NCBI GenBank assembly: GCA_903922535.1
Contig: CAIXUF010000509.1
Coordinates: forward strand, 1 to 10,914
From: Candidatus Hydrogenedentota bacterium
Lineage (GTDB): Bacteria > Hydrogenedentota > Hydrogenedentia > Hydrogenedentiales > CAITNO01
Direction of reading: 5' to 3'
DNA: 10,914 bases
Shown piece by piece: positions 6,340 to 10,914 of this stretch (position 1 is its first letter; every line of letters starts with the position of its first letter). A model generated the notes under the pieces. That model was given only the letters and a program-made list of their open reading frames with translations, had not been told where the DNA came from and made no database searches. The position numbers and the translations under genes are program-made.

Positions 6340-9300
6340 GTGAGCGGGAAACGAGGCAGCCTTCCGCTGATTGGGCTGGGCTTCTTTGCCCTGGTCGCCC
6401 AGACGTTGCTGTTCCGCGATTTCGTCGCGGTCTTCGAGTACAACGAACTGGGCATCGGCGCGTTCTACACGACCTGGCTGTTCTGGGTCGGTCTCGGCGC
6501 CTATGCGGGCCGCGCGGACGGCCGACTGCACCGGCGGCTCGGGGCATGGTTCGCGCCCACCGTGCTGCTTTATGTCCCGGCCTTTGCCGCGCAACACCTG
6601 CTCATCATCCACGCGCGATCCCTGGCCGGAATTCAGTCGTACTCGGTCTTTCCACTCGCGGCGATGTTTGGCCTCCTCTTCCTGGTCAACGCCCCCGTGA
6701 GTTTGCTGACGGGGTTTCTCTTCCCCATCGGCTGCCGCTGGGCCGAACGGTCCGCCGGTCTTGCCGCCGCACGGGTCTACACGCTCGAAACACTGGGGGC
6801 CTGCGCGGGCGGCCTGTTTGTGACGGCGGGCCTCATGGGCCACGCCAGCGGCCAGACCGTGTTCGTCTGGGCATGCTTTGCCGCCGTGGCGGCACTGCCG
6901 GTCGCGGCCGGATTTGAACCGCGTTCGGAGCGGGTGATCGTCCTCTGGGCGGTGTTTCTGGCCCTGTTGGCCGTTATCGGCGTCGCTGACCTGCCCGGGA
7001 GACTGGGCTTGCGCTGGACCGCAGTGGAGGACCGGGCGGAGTGGTCGCGGCTTCTGCCCGCCGACAGTTACGCGGGAAGTGTGTCCACCGCGCGCGGACG
7101 TTATCTCTACGGGCAGCGTGAAGGACAGTTCCTCGTCATATCCGGGGGTGGCGTATGCGACACGTTTCCGGGCGGCGAGCACGCGGTCGAAATCGCGGCG
7201 CTGCACATTGCACAGAACCCGGCCGCGCGCGAGGTTCTCGTCTTTGGCGCAGAAACTCTTGGCGTTTGCGCGAAGTTCTGCGCGCTTCCCAGTGTCGCCC
7301 GTGTGAGCTGGATGCATCCCGATCCCGAATATCCGGAGACGCTCGAACGGCTGCTGGCTGCGCGGCTGCCCGCCAAGTTGGAGGCCATTCCCCAGGACAT
7401 CCGTGTCTTCGCGCGCACCACGCAACGGCGCTTTGACATCGTTGTGCTGAATCTGCCCGATGTGACAACGCTGGCGCTCAACCGCTACTGCACGGGGGAG
7501 TTCTTTGCGCAGTTGGACGGCATCCTGTCTGAAAACGGAATCGTGGGTGTGCGCGTGAGCGGCGGGGCCAACTATGTCGGCAGCGAAGTGGCCGATCCCG
7601 GTGCCGTGATGCTCGCCACGCTCCGGCATCAGTTCAAGAGCGTCGTCATCAAACCCGGAGATGAGACATGGCTCATCGGCTCGAATGGCAACGGACTCAG
7701 CCAATCGGACAAAACGTTAAGCGAACGATTCTCGGCGATCAAAGGCGCGCCGGAACTCTATCCGCCGGAAGCACTGTTGGCGCTGTACCCGCCGGACCGC
7801 ATTCAGTTTCAGATGAACGCCTACGACAGGGCCGCGGCGCAGGCGCTGCCCGGGGACATGCTGAACACGGACAGCAGCCCGAAGGCGCTCAAGCACGGAC
7901 TGTTTCTGGCGCTTAAACAGGCGGAATGGCGGGCCTTTTCGCGGATGCTGCGCCACGTGCTGGGCGCGGGCATCTGGCTCTTTGCCGCGCCGGTTCTGTT
8001 ATACGCGCTGTTTCGGGCCGTGTATCTGCTCAAGGCCAGGAGCCGCCGGGCCTCGCTGTTCGACAGCCACTTCGTCGTGCTGTCCACGGGCCTGGTAAGC
8101 ATGGCGTTCAGCATTGTGCTCATGTTCGTCTATCAGTCGCGGTTCAACAGTCTTTTCCTGGATATCGGTCTGGTCACCGCGCTGTTCATGCTGGGCAGTT
8201 CGGCGGGAAGCGCAGTGATCACGGCGCTGTTGCGGCGCAGCAACAGACTTCCGGCACGGCATGTGATGCTGGCCTGCGTGCTGTTGCAGATTCTGGCGCT
8301 GCTGGCGGTCTCCTCGCTTCCGGAAGGCCCGCGGCCGGTCTGGCTCGCGCTGTTTGTGCTTGGCGGCTTCTTTACAGGCGTCTATTTTCCCATCGTTGCA
8401 AAGCAGATGGACGAGGCCGGAAAAACAGCCGCGGACACCGGTGCCCATTTGGAACTGTGCGACGTTTTGGGCGGCGCGATGGGTGCGTTTGCCACGGGGC
8501 TGTTCTTGCTGCCGCTCTTGGGCGCCTCCGCAACCGTGCTGCTGTTGGCAACGCTGGTGGCCCTGAACCTGGTGCCGCCGCTCCTGCCGTCGCGCCGGAC
8601 CGCGACGGACGGGGACTGGTATGAAAGGGCGGCGCGACCCTGTGGCTACACCCTCGCCGGCATCGCGGTCTGCGCGTTTGTGGTGTCGCAGTTGGCGGCG
8701 AACGTGCAGGCCGCACGGGCCGTGGAGTCCATTGAGGAGTTGGCTCGCGCGCTGGCGGGCGCCGGGAAACTGCACAAGGAGTCGGCACGCCGCGCTGACG
8801 GTGCCGGTGCCGACTATATGACGGTTGCGCCGACAGCGGACAGTCCGGGGGGCTACGTGTTTGTCAGCAGCGATTGGGCGACCCGCATCAACGGCTACGG
8901 CGGCCCCGTCCAGCTTTTGGTCTACACCGATCCCGGCGGAACCCTGCTCAACTACGAAGTCATGGCCAACCGCGAAACGCCCGCGTACCTGCGCATGGTT
9001 CAGGCGCGCAAAGCGCGCGTTTTGGGACGCAATCTGTTTGCGCCGGACCCGTTCGCGGGTGTGGACGCGGTCAGCGGCGCCACGATAAGCAGCAATGCCA
9101 TCGTCTGGATTCTCGAGGCAGCCGGCCGCGGTTTTGCCGTAAACGCGTTACATAAACCGATGGTCGGCCCCGCACCGCCGGGGGCAACCGCAACGGACAC
9201 ACGGAACAGGGGCGTGCGCGACTTTGCCGTCCTCTCCCTGTTGATGGCGGCGGCCGTTTGTCTGCGGTTCCGGCCGGGCCTGTGGAGGCGCCGGGCGCTG

Positions 9301-10197
9301 CTTGCAGTGTCGCTGATTGTGGGCGGGGTGCTGCTGAACGAGCAATTCTCGATGCAGCAGGTGGCCACGCTGGCCGAACTCAACGCCGGGGCCATTGGTT
9401 TGACGGGAGCCTTCTTCCTGCTGGCATTCGTGCCGTTGGCGGCGATGCTTTTCGGCAACGTGTACTGCGGCTACGTCTGCCCCTTCGGCGCGCTCCAGGA
9501 ACTCGTGGGGGACCTCGTGCCGGATGGGCTGGGCGTTCCCGACAAAAGCGCGTGGCGTTACGCGCGGGCGGTCAAGTATGTGTTCCTGTTTTGCCTCCTC
9601 CTGCTGTACGCGGTCACGCGCGACGGCGCGGTGCTGCGGGGCGATCTCCTGATCACGCTGTTTGGCGGCGCCCGCGAACATCCCGCCCTGATCCTCGCGG
9701 GTGTCGTGCTCGTGCTTTCGCTTCTCTCGCCCCGGTTCTGGTGCCGGAACCTGTGCCCGGCGGGAGCCTTCCTCTCCCTGTGCAACGGGGTTGCCCCGAT
9801 GCGCCGCTTTATGCCGCCGCGCCACCCGCGCCACTGTGATCTTGGCGTCAACAACGTTGCGGAACTGGACTGCATCCACTGTGATCGCTGCGTCCTTCGG
9901 CAGAAGGTGCCGGCGACGACCCGGGGGGAAACCCGGTGCGCCCCCCGGCTGAACACAGCCTTTATCGCCTGCGTGCTCATGGTCTTCCTGGCCGCGGTTG
10001 CCCTGAGCGCATCCCCGGCCAAAGCCTTCTTCGAGGAGGCGCAAAAACCGGCCGTGACGGGCGGCACCGGCAGGCCGCGATCCGTCAACGTGGAGACACT
10101 CAAGCGCATGATCCGGGAAGAGACGCTGTCGGGACGCGAGGCGGACTTCTACGGCAGGGAAGAGGCCGGTTCCGCCGGGCCGCCGCATGCGCCCTGA
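6340..10197 (+). CDS. Giant membrane fusion: spermidine-synthase-like domain + flavinylated FMN-binding domain + NosR/NapH-like Fe-S domain
   Basis: A 1285-residue protein starting at GTG 6340, 9 nt after the previous stop, with AGGG (6329-6332) overlapping that stop as the likely ribosome binding site. Domain order: about seven membrane helices (10-215); a soluble spermidine-synthase-like Rossmann domain (about 225-520); about eight more helices (540-788); an extracytoplasmic FMN_bind domain (about 815-935); then a membrane NosR/NapH-like part (960-1225) and a short soluble tail. The FMN domain carries DAVSGATIS, matching the ApbE flavin-transferase motif, so Thr915 is probably linked covalently to FMN. 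The Fe-S part has two CxxxCP motifs (Cys1043/Cys1047, Cys1135/Cys1139) and CxxCxxC (Cys1178, 1181, 1184), with Cys1166 as a possible fourth ligand. The spermidine-synthase-like domain lacks the usual GGGxG loop (VFGAETLG, 302-308 region) and has NLPD where DxxD is expected, so aminopropyl transfer is doubtful. The likely role is transmembrane electron transfer serving the AmmeMemoRadiSam partners (inference). No frameshift or internal stop is seen. Confidence 0.88.
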   Translation: MSGKRGSLPLIGLGFFALVAQTLLFRDFVAVFEYNELGIGAFYTTWLFWVGLGAYAGRADGRLHRRLGAWFAPTVLLYVPAFAAQHLLIIHARSLAGIQSYSVFPLAAMFGLLFLVNAPVSLLTGFLFPIGCRWAERSAGLAAARVYTLETLGACAGGLFVTAGLMGHASGQTVFVWACFAAVAALPVAAGFEPRSERVIVLWAVFLALLAVIGVADLPGRLGLRWTAVEDRAEWSRLLPADSYAGSVSTARGRYLYGQREGQFLVISGGGVCDTFPGGEHAVEIAALHIAQNPAAREVLVFGAETLGVCAKFCALPSVARVSWMHPDPEYPETLERLLAARLPAKLEAIPQDIRVFARTTQRRFDIVVLNLPDVTTLALNRYCTGEFFAQLDGILSENGIVGVRVSGGANYVGSEVADPGAVMLATLRHQFKSVVIKPGDETWLIGSNGNGLSQSDKTLSERFSAIKGAPELYPPEALLALYPPDRIQFQMNAYDRAAAQALPGDMLNTDSSPKALKHGLFLALKQAEWRAFSRMLRHVLGAGIWLFAAPVLLYALFRAVYLLKARSRRASLFDSHFVVLSTGLVSMAFSIVLMFVYQSRFNSLFLDIGLVTALFMLGSSAGSAVITALLRRSNRLPARHVMLACVLLQILALLAVSSLPEGPRPVWLALFVLGGFFTGVYFPIVAKQMDEAGKTAADTGAHLELCDVLGGAMGAFATGLFLLPLLGASATVLLLATLVALNLVPPLLPSRRTATDGDWYERAARPCGYTLAGIAVCAFVVSQLAANVQAARAVESIEELARALAGAGKLHKESARRADGAGADYMTVAPTADSPGGYVFVSSDWATRINGYGGPVQLLVYTDPGGTLLNYEVMANRETPAYLRMVQARKARVLGRNLFAPDPFAGVDAVSGATISSNAIVWILEAAGRGFAVNALHKPMVGPAPPGATATDTRNRGVRDFAVLSLLMAAAVCLRFRPGLWRRRALLAVSLIVGGVLLNEQFSMQQVATLAELNAGAIGLTGAFFLLAFVPLAAMLFGNVYCGYVCPFGALQELVGDLVPDGLGVPDKSAWRYARAVKYVFLFCLLLLYAVTRDGAVLRGDLLITLFGGAREHPALILAGVVLVLSLLSPRFWCRNLCPAGAFLSLCNGVAPMRRFMPPRHPRHCDLGVNNVAELDCIHCDRCVLRQKVPATTRGETRCAPRLNTAFIACVLMVFLAAVALSASPAKAFFEEAQKPAVTGGTGRPRSVNVETLKRMIREETLSGREADFYGREEAGSAGPPHAP

Positions 10198-10311
10198 CAG
10201 GCAGGTGCATCCAGGCGGACAGGAGATGTAGAATGGGGCCTTGTGCGATTCAGGGGCGTGAACTGAGCACCGGCATCCATGAACCTCCCGGCCCTGGTTA
10301 GAGGAAAGACG
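10198..10311. other. Gap between the fusion gene and the PocR sensor gene
   Basis: A 114-bp non-coding stretch. A -10-like TAGAAT occurs at 10229-10234, but no good -35 lies 16-18 bp upstream, so a promoter cannot be called with confidence. No stem followed by a T run is seen. The sensor may be transcribed separately or read through from the unit upstream. Confidence 0.4.
10301..10305 (+). promoter_or_regulatory. Ribosome binding site of the PocR-domain gene
   Basis: GAGGA lies 6 nt before ATG 10312 and supports that start. Confidence 0.65.
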
Positions 10312-10914
10312 ATGCAGTATAAACTTCGGGACCTCATTGACATCGATCAACTCCAGACGTTCCAGGACAGGCTCAACGAGGTGTACTCTTTCCCCTCCGC
10401 CATCATCGACAACGACGGCAACATTCTGACCGCCACCGCGTGGGAGGACGTCTGTTCGAAGTTCCACAGGGAAAACGCGGAATGCGCGGAGGAATGCATC
10501 AAGAGCGACCTGTACCTTATCAGCAATCTCCCGAAGGCCAATCCCGCCGTCCGTTACCGCTGCCCGCACGGGTTGGTTGACTGCGCCCTGCCGATCATCG
10601 TGAAAGGAATCCCTCTGGGCGCCTTCTTTACCGGCCAATTCTTTCTGGAGGAGCCCAATACGGAGTTCTTCCGGGCGATGGCGGCAAAATACGGTTTCGA
10701 GGAGGGGCCGTACATGGAGGCGGTCGGGAAGGTGCCGGTCTGGACACAGAAAAGACTGGAAGACCACCTTGTCTTCATCAAGGGGCTCATTGACGTCATA
10801 TCGGGAATGGGTGCGAAGACGCTCAGGGCGATGGAGGCAAGCCGGGAGAGCAGGGAAAACGAAAAGCAGTTTCAGGCCATGTTCGACATGGCGTCCATAG
10901 GCATTGCCCAGGCT
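10312..10914 (+). CDS. PocR-domain sensor protein with PAS domain (3' partial)
   Basis: The frame runs open from ATG 10312 to the window edge; 201 residues are visible. Residues about 5-170 form a PocR ligand-binding domain. It starts with LRDLIDIDQLQTFQDRL and continues with PSAIIDNDGNIL, then the cysteine-containing CSKFHRENAECAEEC segment, then CPHGLVDCALPI and GAFFTGQFF, which are hallmarks of the domain. The cysteines could bind a metal or respond to redox state; PocR domains sense small molecules, first described for the propanediol regulator. A short helical linker leads into KQFQAMFDMASIGIAQA, the start of a PAS domain. Such architectures usually end in a histidine kinase or diguanylate cyclase, but the output domain is outside the window. 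It is probably the beginning of a signalling gene rather than part of the redox unit, although a shared promoter is not excluded. Confidence 0.88.
   Translation, partial: MQYKLRDLIDIDQLQTFQDRLNEVYSFPSAIIDNDGNILTATAWEDVCSKFHRENAECAEECIKSDLYLISNLPKANPAVRYRCPHGLVDCALPIIVKGIPLGAFFTGQFFLEEPNTEFFRAMAAKYGFEEGPYMEAVGKVPVWTQKRLEDHLVFIKGLIDVISGMGAKTLRAMEASRESRENEKQFQAMFDMASIGIAQA

Noticed and set aside
5944..7704. 586-residue open frame on the minus strand
   Set aside because: It is antisense to the AMMECR1 domain and the start of the membrane fusion, both with clear family motifs. Its translation is low-complexity (rich in R, G, H, Q) as expected from a GC-rich shadow.
9148..10767. 539-residue open frame on the minus strand
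   Set aside because: It runs antisense across the Fe-S part of the fusion, the gap and the PocR gene; no recognisable motif and biased composition. It is a shadow.
1..10914. CRISPR arrays, tRNA or rRNA genes, insertion sequences
   Set aside because: No regularly spaced repeats, cloverleaf-like segments, transposase motifs or long terminal inverted repeats were seen on reading both strands.

Overview
The window is GC-rich bacterial DNA. All convincing genes lie on the + strand, and the very long minus-strand frames are GC-driven shadows. The gene families present are an AXE1/dienelactone-type esterase, a B12-binding radical SAM protein, an AmmeMemoRadiSam cluster, a NosR-like flavoprotein fusion and a PocR-domain sensor. 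Together with strong sigma-70-type promoters, they suggest an environmental lineage such as Hydrogenedentota, the PVC group or a relative. That placement is a guess from gene content, not shown by any marker gene.

Layout. Positions 1-1593 hold the 3' part of a two-domain alpha/beta hydrolase. A 422-bp gap follows (1594-2015), with a near-consensus promoter and a 14-bp palindrome. A B12-binding-type radical SAM gene occupies 2016-3383 and looks like its own transcription unit. After a 162-bp gap with a second, weaker promoter comes a tight unit: amrS (3546-4529), a 59-residue twin-arginine-leader microprotein overlapping it by 4 nt (4526-4705), a membrane-anchored Memo-AMMECR1 fusion (4747-6330), and, 9 nt later, a 1285-residue membrane fusion protein (6340-10197). 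After 114 bp a PocR-domain plus PAS sensor begins (10312) and runs off the window.

The four-gene unit 3546-10197 is the most interesting part. All three AmmeMemoRadiSam components are present, but Memo and AMMECR1 are fused behind a hydrophobic N-terminus. They are coupled to a tiny predicted Tat substrate and to a giant protein. That protein joins a split multi-spanning membrane region, a degenerate spermidine-synthase-like domain, an FMN-binding domain with an intact ApbE-type flavinylation motif, and a NosR/NapH-like domain with two CxxxCP motifs and a ferredoxin-like cysteine cluster. My inference is an extracytoplasmic redox system. Electrons would pass from Fe-S centres through covalently bound FMN toward the Memo metal site and/or the exported microprotein, with the radical SAM enzyme acting in the cytoplasm. 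The biochemical role of AmmeMemoRadiSam is not established, so this remains a hypothesis.
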